DNA of 40,598 bases from Desulfobacteraceae bacterium (GCA_024230435.1 JAAERL010000809.1:1-40598), one strand, 5' to 3'. Shown: positions 33,327 through 40,598, numbered from the stretch's first letter. Numbers and translations are program-made. Notes: generated from the sequence alone by a model not told the origin.

Positions 33327-33595
33327 ATACCGTTAAATCAGCGCATATATCCACTTATGGCAACCAGCTAAGTGATAACATTATTCCATCAAAAAATTGT
33401 CAAATGCTCAAATTAACAAGTGCTGATTCGAGCCATAGCCATAGCCCAAGAACAGCTCTTGATTATGCTCAAATGCTTACCCGGAATGATAAAAAAGAAA
33501 GCCAGATCAAAAAAATAATGCCAAAACAAAACGATCAAGAACAGATTAAGTTCATTAAAATTGGACGCTTTAAAATTGAAAAAGCAGACGAGTAA
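33323..33595 (+). CDS. Hypothetical protein translationally coupled to pabBC
   Basis: 90 residues, no recognised domain. Polar and basic, with SADSSHSHSPRTALDYAQML in the middle and a lysine-rich second half (ending KFIKIGRFKIEKADE); no cysteine pair, signal or membrane helix. The ATG overlaps the pabBC stop (ATGA), the classical arrangement for coupled translation, which is the main reason to believe it is real. The central part resembles small anti-sigma-28 (FlgM)-like proteins in style (a disordered Ser-rich N-terminus and short helices), but no flagellar gene is nearby and this is a guess. Confidence 0.6.
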   Translation: MNTVKSAHISTYGNQLSDNIIPSKNCQMLKLTSADSSHSHSPRTALDYAQMLTRNDKKESQIKKIMPKQNDQEQIKFIKIGRFKIEKADE

Positions 33596-33668
33596 CGATC
33601 ATTGGAATGTTTTGGAAATGTTTTACGTAAAAATGCCCTTTGGGAAAGGCTCCAAATTAATTGCGCCG

Positions 33669-34175
33669 CTATTTTTCCATCATGTGATGCCGCAAATGTC
33701 CCAGTTCTGGAAAAATCAGGCGCTGGCATGCCAACCGGCAGGCTTTGAGGCTTCCGGGCAGACAAAACACAAGGCAGTTGCCGATAATTCCTGCTGTTGC
33801 CCGTGACATCAGGGCTGCAGAGCTGATTTGTGCATAACTCAATTGGGAGAAAATGGGGCCAAAAGCGGTTAACTCCTTGCTCATCAACGGCCGAAGGGCT
33901 TCTATGGTAACATCCTTTGGACTGATACCAGTGCCGCCGGTGACAATGACTGCTTCCGGGCTATGATCGGCCAATACATGGATTAAGGCAGCTCGAATGG
34001 CCGCCTTGTCATCTTTGACCACTTGGTGATCGATAACCTGGTGGCCCTGATCTTTGGCGGCGCCGGTAATCCAATGACCGCTTTGATCATTTTTCAATGT
34101 CCGGGTAGACGATATGCTCAATACCGCCACCTGCACGGCTTTGGGCGCTTTGGATCGATGTTGGGTATGTCCCAT
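33669..34175 (-). CDS. moaB: Molybdenum cofactor protein MoaB/MogA family
   Basis: 168 residues. It adenylylates molybdopterin before metal insertion. VIVTGGTGISPKDVTIEALRPL (about 76-97, quoted in overlapping parts) is the family's MPT-binding signature; LSISSTRTLKNDQSG opens the fold, and ATAGIIGNCLVFCLPGS matches the C-terminal substrate loop. It starts 8 bases after pyrR and shares its transcript, divergent from the other Moco genes by one gene. The ribosome site is weak (GTAGGCAG). Confidence 0.92.
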   Translation of the reverse strand: MGHTQHRSKAPKAVQVAVLSISSTRTLKNDQSGHWITGAAKDQGHQVIDHQVVKDDKAAIRAALIHVLADHSPEAVIVTGGTGISPKDVTIEALRPLMSKELTAFGPIFSQLSYAQISSAALMSRATAGIIGNCLVFCLPGSLKACRLACQRLIFPELGHLRHHMMEK

Positions 34176-34183
34176 GCGGCTGC

Positions 34184-34720
34184 CTACTCTAAAATGACCT
34201 TGTCGTGGTCAACCTTATCCACTTCGGTTAATAATACATTGATCATTTGCCGGTGCTTTGTATGCGCGCAAAATCCGGTATAATCACTTTGAATGGGCAA
34301 CTCGCGGTGTCCGCGGTCCACCAGAACAGCCAGTTCAATACGCGCCGGACGGCCGAAATCCATAACCGCATCCAGAGCGGATCGAATGGTGCGGCCGGTA
34401 AACAATACATCATCGACCAAAACGATATTTTTACCTTCAATCGGAAAAGGAATATGTGTTGTTTTCACAACCGGCTGCGAGCTTAACTGGGTCCAATCGT
34501 CACGATATAATGTGATATCAATTTCACCGATAAGCGGTTTGAAGCCTTCAAAGGCGTCAATATGTTTTTGCAGGCGCCGCGCCAGGTAAACGCCACGTGT
34601 ATGTATGCCGACCAATGCGAGATTTCCGGTTGCCTTATGCGTTTCTAACATCTCGAAAGCCATCCGTTTTAATATTCGTTCAATCGCCACAGCATCCAGA
34701 AGCTTTTGCTGTTCACCCAT
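34184..34720 (-). CDS. pyrR: PyrR bifunctional regulator / uracil phosphoribosyltransferase
   Basis: 178 residues, the standard length. The PRPP-binding loop is IVLVDDVLFTGRTIRSALD (about 98-116), preceded by a VGIHTRGVYLARRL segment and followed by LAVLVDRGHRELPIQSDY, all PyrR hallmarks. In Firmicutes it binds pyr mRNA leaders; in proteobacteria its enzyme activity or an unknown role is more likely. AAGGAAAAAAAAG precedes the ATG. First gene of a pyrR-moaB pair; no pyrimidine biosynthesis gene is in the window. Confidence 0.92.
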   Translation of the reverse strand: MGEQQKLLDAVAIERILKRMAFEMLETHKATGNLALVGIHTRGVYLARRLQKHIDAFEGFKPLIGEIDITLYRDDWTQLSSQPVVKTTHIPFPIEGKNIVLVDDVLFTGRTIRSALDAVMDFGRPARIELAVLVDRGHRELPIQSDYTGFCAHTKHRQMINVLLTEVDKVDHDKVILE

Positions 34721-35104
34721 CTTTTTTTTCCTTGGTTTGAAGGTTAAATCTTAAATTTCAGCCAAATATTTTTATTTTTTATACCAGGCAACGCTATAAT
34801 GGCAAGTATTTATCCGTTTCCATTAGGGATACTCTCCCATTTACATCCCCTCCGGGACAAGGTATTATTACAGCTTAGGGCGTGCAAAATGTGAAATGCA
34901 AAATGCAAAGCGTCCGATATTGCGCCGGATTTTGATTCGTTTTCAACCTCCGCGGCCTTAACTTGAGTTAACCTGTATACGAGAACCTGGAATCGGATTA
35001 ATTTAAAAAACAATGAACCTGAGTCTTACACGAACAACGTTGCCCTGGTCCCGCCGGGTGTCATACCGTACGCCGCATCATTTAACACAAAAGGTGGTCC
35101 TCAA
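34721..35104. other. Divergent gap between pyrR and the Moco operon
   Basis: About 380 bases, A+T-rich on the pyrR side. A GGGAT/ATCCC pairing and a TCCCCTCCGGGA mini-hairpin near 34845 are visible. No Moco riboswitch or PyrR-type RNA site could be recognised with confidence, and no gene was seen. Confidence 0.4.
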
Positions 35105-35710
35105 ATGACCGTTTTTAAATGCAGCGGTATTATCCTGACTAACGGACCCGGTAATAGCGAACCGAAAGCCGCCAAAGCGTTGCGGCGGCTGTGCAACGTG
35201 TTACGCCCCCTGACGCGGGAACTGATTCTGGTGACTCCCGATCCGGTGCGGTTGATTGACCATGACGCTATGATTGTGCGCAACCATTATGAGCCGTATA
35301 ATACGTTGACTGCGCTGCATGCCGGACTCTTTAACGCCGGTTCAACCCACGGTGTTGTTCTGTCGAGTCACTTGCCATTGGTTCGATCCCGTGTCGTTAA
35401 AACCCTGATTGAGGTTGCAAGCGCCCAATGGGATTTGATTGCAGGAACACCGGGTAAAACGCCGGCTCCTTTTCCTGCGGTTTATTCAAAAACGTATATC
35501 AAACGAATTGAAATTCAACTGGCGAAAGGCAATTGTGAAATGGCCCCGCTTATGAAAAAAGTGAGCATGAAAACCATTAGCGAAAAAAAATTGCGTCAAA
35601 AAGATACTGATCTTACATCCTATCTAAGTTTAAAGAATCCGGAACACACTGAAAAAATACTAAAACTGCTGGAAACTGAATTATCATCTGATACCATTAT
35701 CTATAGCTGA
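35105..35710 (+). CDS. MobA-like nucleotidyltransferase fold, probably catalytically degenerate
   Basis: 201 residues with the length and layout of MobA, which attaches GMP to molybdopterin. The scaffold is kept: LRPLTRELILVTPDPVRL, TLTALHAGLFNAG, PAPFPAVYSKTYIKRIEIQLAKG and ISEKKLRQKDTDLTSYLSLKNPEH all follow MobA. The nucleotide loop, normally LAGGxSxRMGxxK, reads LTNGPGNSEPKAAKAL, and the metal-binding DMP motif reads SHLPL. The key glycines, basic residues and aspartate are therefore missing. It may be a pseudoenzyme or use other chemistry. AAGGTGG precedes the ATG; moaE follows after 18 bases. Confidence 0.75.
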   Translation: MTVFKCSGIILTNGPGNSEPKAAKALRRLCNVLRPLTRELILVTPDPVRLIDHDAMIVRNHYEPYNTLTALHAGLFNAGSTHGVVLSSHLPLVRSRVVKTLIEVASAQWDLIAGTPGKTPAPFPAVYSKTYIKRIEIQLAKGNCEMAPLMKKVSMKTISEKKLRQKDTDLTSYLSLKNPEHTEKILKLLETELSSDTIIYS

Positions 35711-35728
35711 TCAAGGAGTGATTTCAAA

Positions 35729-36091
35729 ATGGGTATGAATGAATTGTTGGATAAAATTAAAAAGCATCCCGATTACGCGAGTGTGGGCATGATCTTGTGC
35801 CACAACGGAGTTGTTCGCGCAACATCCCGAGATGGCCGAAAGGTAAAAGGGCTGCGTGTGGCAGTCGATCATGATAAATTGAATCAAGTCATCGGGGAAC
35901 ATAAAAAAAAGCCGGGTATAATGGACATTCAGGTTAAAATTATCGCTGACCAAGATCTTGAGGTTGGCGATGATGTCATGTATCTTGTTGTGGCCGGTGA
36001 TATCCGTGAACACGTCATAGCCATCTTGAGTAACACTTTAAATGCGATCAAATCCACGGTAACCCGCAAAACGGAATTTTTTACGGAGTAA
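35729..36091 (+). CDS. moaE: Molybdopterin synthase catalytic subunit-like protein (MoaE)
   Basis: 120 residues, shorter than the about 150 of E. coli MoaE. It carries GVVRATSRDGRKVKGLRVAVD, a LEVGDDVMYLVVAGDIREHV core strand and helix, and NAIKSTVTRKTEFF at the end, where two lysines align with the catalytic lysines of MoaE in a manual comparison. It would insert sulfur into precursor Z together with MoaD, which is not in the window. AAGGAG is 9 bases upstream of the ATG. Its TAA overlaps the moaC ATG by one base. Confidence 0.82.
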   Translation: MGMNELLDKIKKHPDYASVGMILCHNGVVRATSRDGRKVKGLRVAVDHDKLNQVIGEHKKKPGIMDIQVKIIADQDLEVGDDVMYLVVAGDIREHVIAILSNTLNAIKSTVTRKTEFFTE

Positions 36092-36570
36092 TGATGAAGG
36101 ATTTTAGCCATCTGGATGAAAAGGGCCGGGTACGTATGGTGGACGTTACGGCAAAAATACCTAGCGACCGTATCGCCTTGGCCCAGGCAATTATCCATAT
36201 GCAACCCGAAACTTTCGAATTAATCCAATCCGGTCCGGTGAAAAAAGGCAATGTTTTAGAAACCGCCCGGATTGCAGGCGTGATGGCCTCCAAACAAACC
36301 TGCGCTTTGATTCCCATGTGCCATCCTCTGAACCTTACCCATGCCAAAGTGGATTTTTTCCTCGAAGCTTGCTCACACACCATCCGCATCGAAGCCCAGG
36401 CCCGTGTTGTGGCTCATACCGGCGTTGAGATGGAAGCCCTCACAGCCGCAACGGTTGCAGCCCTTACCATTTATGATATGTGCAAGTCCTATGACCGCCA
36501 GATGCGGATAACGGATGTATGCCTGCTGGAAAAGCGCGGAGGAAAAAGCGGAAACTGGAAAAAAGATTGA
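36091..36570 (+). CDS. moaC: Cyclic pyranopterin monophosphate synthase
   Basis: 159 residues, complete. It converts the MoaA product to cyclic pyranopterin monophosphate, an early step in Moco synthesis. DEKGRVRMVDVTAK at the N-terminus, GVMASKQTCALIPMCHPLNL (about 63-82), VDFFLEACSHTIRIEA and AHTGVEMEALTAATVAAL (about 110-127) are the conserved blocks with the active-site lysine and histidines. A second ATG directly follows the first, so the start may be 36094. Tightly coupled to moaE; mltA follows after 44 bases. Confidence 0.95.
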   Translation: MMKDFSHLDEKGRVRMVDVTAKIPSDRIALAQAIIHMQPETFELIQSGPVKKGNVLETARIAGVMASKQTCALIPMCHPLNLTHAKVDFFLEACSHTIRIEAQARVVAHTGVEMEALTAATVAALTIYDMCKSYDRQMRITDVCLLEKRGGKSGNWKKD

Positions 36571-36614
36571 ATACACATCAGCTTGTTTTTTAATTAAAGC
36601 GGGGATTAAGAACT

Positions 36615-37847
36615 ATGAATCGTCCATGGCGCATCCTTTTTATCGTTACCATGTGCATAAGCGCATGCGGTCCCGCCCATAAACCCAAATTAAAATCGAT
36701 ACCAATGCAAATGCAAATGTCTCGGTCGGCTTTGGTTCGTCTGGATGGAAATGATATTCCATTGTTTGAAGACCCCGGCCAATCCAGGGGCCTTGCACAA
36801 AGTATTGAGTACAGTTTACAGTATCTGCGCCGGCTGCCTCCTGATAAAATGTTTCATTTTGGCGAAAATGACAGCTACAGCGCCGCCCATATGATTCGCT
36901 CCCTGGAAAGCTTCTCAGCGCTCATGGCCAAAAACCCTTCCTTTGGCACGCTAAACCGTGTGTTGCGCCAGCACTACTGGATCTATCAGGCATCAGGTCA
37001 AAACGGCGTTGGTGATGTATTGTTCACAGGCTATTACGAACCTTTTTTGGAAGGCAGCCGCCGCCGCACACCGGAGTATCCAGTACCTGTGCATTCCAGG
37101 CCTTCGGATTTGCTTGAGATCAATCTTTCACAGTTTGATCCTAGCTTTAAAGGTTATATTATCGGCAGTTATAATGACAATACCCTTAAGCCTTATCCTG
37201 ACAGTGCGCAAATACGTAAAAACCAGAATTTCAACAAGATCGCCCCCCCTGTTGTCTGGCTCAAGGATCAAATTGATCTGTTCAACCTGCAACTCCAGGG
37301 TTCAGGCAAAATTGTATTGCAAGACGGCAGCATAATGGGACTTTGCTTCGGCGGCTCCAATGGACGCCCTTACCGCAGCATTGGAAGGTTGCTTATCAAC
37401 CAGGGCAAAATTACACCCGCTGCCATGTCCATGCAGGCCATTCGAACCTATTTACAGCAAAACCCGGAAGAACTGGACACCATCATAAATCACAATCCCC
37501 GCTACATATTTTTCAAAGAAAATGCAACAGGTTCTATTGGCTCCATAGGTCAACCATTGACCCCTTTGCGTTCCATAGCCATTGATCACAGCATATTTCC
37601 TTCGGGCGCACTGGCTTTTTTTAAAACCCAGGTCCCTGATGTGGACCAAAACGGAAAAATCACGAAGTGGATAAACCATGGCGGCTTTGTTCTAGCGCAG
37701 GATGCCGGTAAGGCGATCAAGGGTCCCGGCCGTGCCGATTTGTTCTGGGGTCATGGTTTACGGGCTGAAGTGTCGGCGGGTAACTTGAAAAATCCCGGAA
37801 GTCTCTATTTTATGGTGCTTCGGCCAGGAGTTAATAGCTTGAAATGA
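36615..37847 (+). CDS. mltA: Membrane-bound lytic murein transglycosylase A (MltA)
   Basis: 410 residues. The lipoprotein signal ends in the lipobox ISAC with C18 as the lipidated cysteine. The MltA domain is recognisable from LFTGYYEPFLEGSRRRT (about 137-153), through WLKDQIDLFNLQLQGSGKI and GGSNGRPYRSIGRLLI, to the 3D domain near the C-terminus with GRADLFWGHGLRAE, which carries the catalytic aspartate. It cleaves glycan strands of peptidoglycan in the periplasm, attached to the outer membrane. GGGGAT is the ribosome site. It follows the Moco genes closely but has no functional link to them. Confidence 0.93.
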   Translation: MNRPWRILFIVTMCISACGPAHKPKLKSIPMQMQMSRSALVRLDGNDIPLFEDPGQSRGLAQSIEYSLQYLRRLPPDKMFHFGENDSYSAAHMIRSLESFSALMAKNPSFGTLNRVLRQHYWIYQASGQNGVGDVLFTGYYEPFLEGSRRRTPEYPVPVHSRPSDLLEINLSQFDPSFKGYIIGSYNDNTLKPYPDSAQIRKNQNFNKIAPPVVWLKDQIDLFNLQLQGSGKIVLQDGSIMGLCFGGSNGRPYRSIGRLLINQGKITPAAMSMQAIRTYLQQNPEELDTIINHNPRYIFFKENATGSIGSIGQPLTPLRSIAIDHSIFPSGALAFFKTQVPDVDQNGKITKWINHGGFVLAQDAGKAIKGPGRADLFWGHGLRAEVSAGNLKNPGSLYFMVLRPGVNSLK

Positions 37848-37960
37848 TAAAATTTTTCTATTTTTCGGCCTTTTGCGTTTTCCTGGTAAAACTTGACAGA
37901 AACAAGGAAAAACCGTACTAGGTAAACTTTTGGTTATTTTCGATAATCAAAGTCATTAAT
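37848..37960. other. Short gap with weak hairpins after mltA
   Basis: TTTTCCT and AGGAAAA near 37878-37914 could pair, as could TTGGTTAT and ATAATCAA near 37929-37949. Neither has a T-run at its end. No gene was seen. Confidence 0.3.
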
Positions 37961-38253
37961 CGTGACTGGGCTGCGTTACAGCGCAAACAAGCACCTTGGG
38001 TTGCTGTTCCGGCTCAGGCTCTGCGGCAGGCAGTTAAATGGGTTAAGCTGGCGGCTGCTTGCGCTAAACTCGCCGCTAATACTACCGTGGCGGGCTTGGA
38101 CCCGCGAAAGCGGAGAAATTGAAGGTAACTTCAATGCAGCAAGTATTGCCGATTATTGCATCATGCCAATGGCTACAACTATCAACAGGAAAAAAGGGGC
38201 GGTGTTTGCTCTACGGCATAAATGCCGGAGCCTGCACAGCGAGTATTTGATGA
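37961..38253 (+). repeat. Dispersed repeat family B, copy 2
   Basis: The shorter partner of 8220-8621, starting CGTGAC and ending near GATGA. It lacks the 100-base insertion of copy 1, so the sequences TTCAATG and AGCAAGTATTGCC are joined directly. It lies between mltA and the tat genes. A frame with GLGPAKAEKLKVTSM leading into VLPIIASCQWLQLS is open here and resembles copy 1. It ends about 20 bases before the tatB start. Confidence 0.8.
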
Positions 38254-38275
38254 TACACAAGCTAAGGAGTTTCTT

Positions 38276-38686
38276 ATGTTTGGCATGGGCATGCCTGAAA
38301 TATTTCTGATTCTAGCCCTGGCGCTGATTGTCATTGGACCCAAGAAACTACCTGACCTGGCAAAATCATTAGGCAGGGCCTTGGGAGAATTCAGACGCGC
38401 CACCGATGATCTAAAAGATAGCATTCAACGTGAAAGCGGATTAGATGATATTCGCAACGATATTAAAAAAATTGATAATGATATCAAATCACCTGCTAAT
38501 GCTGTCAACAGCACCCGTGCAGCAGAGACCAAATTAGGCGGTAACCATTTAAACGATAAGCCATCAACTCAGGACAAAGTCTCTGTAAATTCGGAAAAAG
38601 ATCCTTTGGCCGATAATTCAACGTTATCCCAGGACAACGGCCCAGAGTATGGCAAATCAGACTCCCAGGACAAAAAGAATTTATGA
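38276..38686 (+). CDS. tatB: Sec-independent translocase subunit TatA/TatB
   Basis: 136 residues from the ATG at 38276, selected because AAGGAG lies 8 bases upstream; an earlier ATG at 38222 lies in the repeat. A short N-terminal membrane helix (about 6-21) with the family glutamate (MPEIFLILALALIVIGP), the GPKKLPDLAKSLGRALGEFR hinge and amphipathic helix, and a long polar tail. The length and the tail favour TatB over TatA. It forms the substrate receptor with TatC for folded proteins with twin-arginine signals. It overlaps tatC by four bases (ATGA). Confidence 0.88.
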   Translation: MFGMGMPEIFLILALALIVIGPKKLPDLAKSLGRALGEFRRATDDLKDSIQRESGLDDIRNDIKKIDNDIKSPANAVNSTRAAETKLGGNHLNDKPSTQDKVSVNSEKDPLADNSTLSQDNGPEYGKSDSQDKKNL

Positions 38687-39456
38687 GCGAAGACGATAAA
38701 CTTCCGTTCACCGCTCACCTGGAGGAATTACGCACACGGCTGATACATTGTTTTATTGCTGTTGCCGTGGGATTTGTTCTTTGCTATTCCTTCAGGAAGC
38801 AGGTTTTTGACATTCTTGTGGCCCCCCTGAAAAAGGTTATGAAAACGGGGGACACGCTTATTTACACCCATCTTCCGGAGGCCTTTTTCACCTTTTTAAA
38901 AACAGCCTTTTTAAGCGGCTTGATGCTGGCGTCACCGGTCATTTTGTATCAATTCTGGATGTTTGTTGCTCCAGGACTCTATGATCGTGAAAAAAGGTTG
39001 CTTTTACCTATTGTCTCTTTATCAACCATATTTTTTGCGGGAGGGGCTCTATTCGGCTATTTTATTGTTTTTCCACTGGGATTTGAATTTTTTCTCAGTT
39101 TCGCCACCGACAGCATCCGGCCTATGCCTTCGATGAAAGAGTACTTGGGTTTTTCCTCCAAGTTGCTAATCGCTTTCGGCATTGTTTTCGAGCTGCCCCT
39201 GGTGCTTACCTTCCTGGCCCGTTTAGGTGTGGTGAGCGCTGAATTTTTGAAAAAATACAGAAAATATGCCATTTTGATTTTTTTTGCGGGCTCCGCAATT
39301 TTAACCCCCCCGGATGTGATCACCCAAATTATGATGGCATTTCCTTTGATGCTCCTTTACGAAATCAGCATACTGGGCGCAAAAATTTTCGGGCGCAAGA
39401 AACAATCGCTTGAGGATGAAGAACAGGATTCGGATCTTAGCCATGAAGCGGAATAA
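38683..39456 (+). CDS. tatC: Sec-independent translocase subunit TatC
   Basis: 257 residues, six membrane helices. FTAHLEELRTRLIHCFIAVA (about 8-27) is the signature N-terminus; PSMKEYLGFSSKLLIAFGIVFELPLVLTFL (about 149-178, two motifs) and FLKKYRKYAILIFFAGSAILTPPDVITQ (about 190-217) hold the conserved periplasmic and cytoplasmic elements, including the glutamate of FELPL. The charged tail ends at about 257. Translationally coupled to the TatA/B gene. Tat exports folded cofactor enzymes such as molybdoenzymes and fits the Moco genes upstream. Confidence 0.95.
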   Translation: MSEDDKLPFTAHLEELRTRLIHCFIAVAVGFVLCYSFRKQVFDILVAPLKKVMKTGDTLIYTHLPEAFFTFLKTAFLSGLMLASPVILYQFWMFVAPGLYDREKRLLLPIVSLSTIFFAGGALFGYFIVFPLGFEFFLSFATDSIRPMPSMKEYLGFSSKLLIAFGIVFELPLVLTFLARLGVVSAEFLKKYRKYAILIFFAGSAILTPPDVITQIMMAFPLMLLYEISILGAKIFGRKKQSLEDEEQDSDLSHEAE

Positions 39457-39479
39457 GGGCCGCACAAAATGCAGGAAGC

Positions 39480-39608
39480 TTAGGCGATTTTTGTTAAATA
39501 ATATACCATCTTGCATGTCTTTTTTCCCGTCTTGCGCGTTATGCCAAAGCTTCGAATACGTTAAGTATGCAAACTTTGGTGCGCTTTGAATGCGAAAAAA
39601 AATCTAAG
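39480..39608 (+). repeat. Dispersed repeat family A, copy 2
   Basis: The same element as at 662-819, with one 15-bp left unit instead of three (TTAGGCGATTTTTG). It keeps ATCTTGCATGTCTTTTTTCC, the inverted pair CCAAAG (39544-39549) / CTTTGG (39574-39579) and the ending CGAAAAAAAATCTAAG. It begins 23 bases after the tatC stop. Confidence 0.85.
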
Positions 39609-39919
39609 TGTAACATGGCAGCTATTACCCGATGTTCAAGTTCTTGCGTCACTATGTGTAAAAATGTCATGTAACTCATAGATATTATTATAACACAAAT
39701 CTTAATAGGTAAAGTTCAGATCTAATAAATTCAGGTACTTAACAAAAAAATTTGAACACCAGCGCTAAGATGGTATATTATAACGCTATAGTCGGTTTAG
39801 AGTCTTAAAAGTTTGAAATCCTTACCCGCCTTTATTGACACTAAAAAAGCAACTTGATAAGGATGATTTATAAGATGTGAATCATTGGTCTATATTCATC
39901 GAAAGGAGAAAAGCCGTCA
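39609..39919 (+). promoter_or_regulatory. Upstream region of the cytochrome gene
   Basis: About 310 A+T-rich bases with no gene. A -35-like TTGACA (39835-39840) is followed by GATAAG 15 bases later and TATAAG (39869-39874) 28 bases later; neither spacing is ideal, so the promoter is only tentative. Confidence 0.35.
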
Positions 39920-40378
39920 ATGAAGTTACTCGCGATAGGAATTTTGAGCCTTGTTACGCTGACCATATGTTTATTTTTTTCAGTCGGACTCTACGCTGAA
40001 ACCAAAGCTAAAGCGCCGGCTGACATCAAAATGGAGGCGCCGTACAAACATAAAAAAGCCATTGCCACATTAAGTCATCAAAAGCATACCACTGATTATA
40101 AAATCGGTTGCGGTGAGTGCCACCATGATGACAAAGGCAAACCCCTTACCAACCTGAAAGAAGGTGACGCTGTTCAAAGTTGTTTCGAATGTCATAAAAA
40201 ACCGGGTGAAATTAAAGGGAAAAAAGCCAAAGGATTAAGTAAAACTGAAAAAAGGGAGTATCATGCTAATGCTGTGCATGATAACTGTGTTGGTTGCCAT
40301 AAAAAATGGAACAAAAAGAACAATTCCAAGGCAGCACCCCAAAAATGCACCGAATGCCATCCAAAGGAAAAAAAATAG
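39920..40378 (+). CDS. Periplasmic tetraheme cytochrome c (class III, cytochrome c3-like)
   Basis: 152 residues. A cleavable signal peptide (about 1-26, ending LYAETKA) directs export. Four CxxCH heme sites: 64-68, 88-92, 123-127 and 143-147, with additional histidines at 53, 56, 69, 115 and 120 available as distal axial ligands. The spacing and small basic body fit cytochrome c3, the electron carrier between periplasmic hydrogenases or formate dehydrogenases and membrane complexes in sulfate reducers. The C-terminus is rich in lysine. GAAAGGAG lies 11 bases before the ATG, and a strong terminator follows. Single gene. Confidence 0.93.
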   Translation: MKLLAIGILSLVTLTICLFFSVGLYAETKAKAPADIKMEAPYKHKKAIATLSHQKHTTDYKIGCGECHHDDKGKPLTNLKEGDAVQSCFECHKKPGEIKGKKAKGLSKTEKREYHANAVHDNCVGCHKKWNKKNNSKAAPQKCTECHPKEKK

Positions 40379-40397
40379 TCTGATTTATCGATATTTA

Positions 40398-40437
40398 AAA
40401 AAGCCGATGTATTGCCGCGGCAATACATCGGCTTTTT
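40398..40437 (+). terminator. Intrinsic terminator of the cytochrome gene (40-bp perfect palindrome)
   Basis: The arms 40398-40417 and 40418-40437 are exact reverse complements of 20 bases each with no unpaired centre (the stem turns at CCGCGG). It begins with A5 and ends with T5, 20 bases after the cytochrome stop. Confidence 0.92.
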
Positions 40438-40438
40438 A

Positions 40439-40522
40439 TTGGAATGACTTGAAGCCAAGCTCAGGTCTCACAAGCCGCTTGATAAACCTGTGGTCTTGTT
40501 CAACGATATTGTTTAAGGAGAT
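40439..40522 (-). pseudogene. IS6-family transposase remnant
   Basis: Read on the minus strand, a 28-codon segment gives LNNIVEQDHRFIKRLVRPEL followed by GFKSFQ, which matches the conserved stretch around the catalytic glutamate of IS6/IS26-type transposases (typically NNxIEQDHRxIKxR, then LGFKSF). It has a stop on one side, merges with the cytochrome terminator, and is cut on the other side by repeat family A copy 3. Everything else of the element is missing. Confidence 0.75.
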
Positions 40523-40598
40523 TTACAGTTAAAGAATATACCATCTCGTATGTCTTTTTTCCCGTCTTGTGCGTTATGCTAAAGCCCGAATACGTAAA
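40513..40598 (+). repeat. Dispersed repeat family A, copy 3 (cut by window end)
   Basis: TTAAGGAGATTT, then ATACCATCTCGTATGTCTTT, CCCGTCTTGTGCGTTATG and CGAATACGTAAA follow the first 86 bases of the other copies. The inverted pair has drifted (GCTAAAGC). The element continues past the window edge. Confidence 0.85.

Noticed and set aside
34721-35104. Moco riboswitch or PyrR-binding leader in the divergent gap
   Set aside because: Only short generic hairpins are visible; nothing matches either motif with confidence.
1-40598. CRISPR array, tRNA or rRNA genes
   Set aside because: No regularly spaced direct repeats, no tRNA T-loop pattern and no rRNA-like sequence were seen. The only short tandem array is the 15-bp triplet at 662-706, which has no spacers.

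Overview
The window looks like a chromosomal segment of an anaerobic, sulfate-reducer-type deltaproteobacterium (Desulfobacterota, probably Desulfobacterales-like). This is inferred from a periplasmic tetraheme class III cytochrome, a stand-alone Fo operon without F1 genes, cytidylate-kinase-like/universal-stress/two-component clusters of the type seen in that group, and a short MoaE. No rRNA or tRNA gene was seen, so the taxon cannot be fixed from the sequence. Coding regions are mostly ordinary. The longer gaps hold repeats and wrecked insertion sequences.

Layout. 147-3077 (+): nitroreductase, remains of an IS200/IS605 TnpB element, coaD and a LysR regulator. 3198-6947 (-): an Fo operon in transcription order atpZ-atpI-atpB-c4-atpE-atpF-atpF'. 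The c4 gene encodes four fused c-subunit hairpins, two of which have lost the ion-binding carboxylates, and it sits next to a normal single-hairpin c gene. A divergent promoter region (7106-7219) separates it from a cytidylate-kinase-like gene. 7902-8945 holds repeats and a MITE-like element. 8946-16900 (+) is a tight six-gene run: CitMHS_2/NhaD-like sodium:proton antiporter, a histidine kinase with an N-terminal Rossmann domain, a receiver-PAS-kinase hybrid, a response regulator, a double Usp protein and a second cytidylate-kinase-like protein.

16917-22336: ISAs1-family remnant, a YbdG-like MscS channel (+), then mgtE, a hydroxypyruvate-reductase-like dehydrogenase and prmA (-), with a long hairpin leader in front of mgtE. 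22896-27067: a HAD-like protein (+) and a 1102-residue A+T-rich protein with a glycine-rich hydrophobic segment, an ankyrin-like part and TPRs (-). 27426-30084 (-): a fused two-domain selenodomain-associated glycosyltransferase and a radical SAM protein. 30443-33595 (+): pabA, a pabB-pabC fusion and an overlapping orphan of 90 residues, behind a leader with two terminator-like hairpins. 33669-34720 (-): pyrR and moaB. 35105-39456 (+): a degenerate MobA-like protein, moaE, moaC, mltA, tatB-like and tatC. 39920-40378 (+): tetraheme cytochrome, a terminator, an IS6-family remnant and a repeat running off the edge.

How the parts fit. The Fo operon (probably sodium-coupled from its two-carboxylate c-subunit pattern), the antiporter and its sensor kinases suggest an ion- and redox-homeostasis theme. 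The Moco genes and Tat translocase suggest maturation and export of molybdoenzymes. Two dispersed repeat families (A: 662, 39480, 40513; B: 8220, 37961) occur at both ends of the window. The strongest novelty candidates are the four-hairpin c subunit with alternating live and dead sites, and the Rossmann-domain histidine kinase in its antiporter operon.
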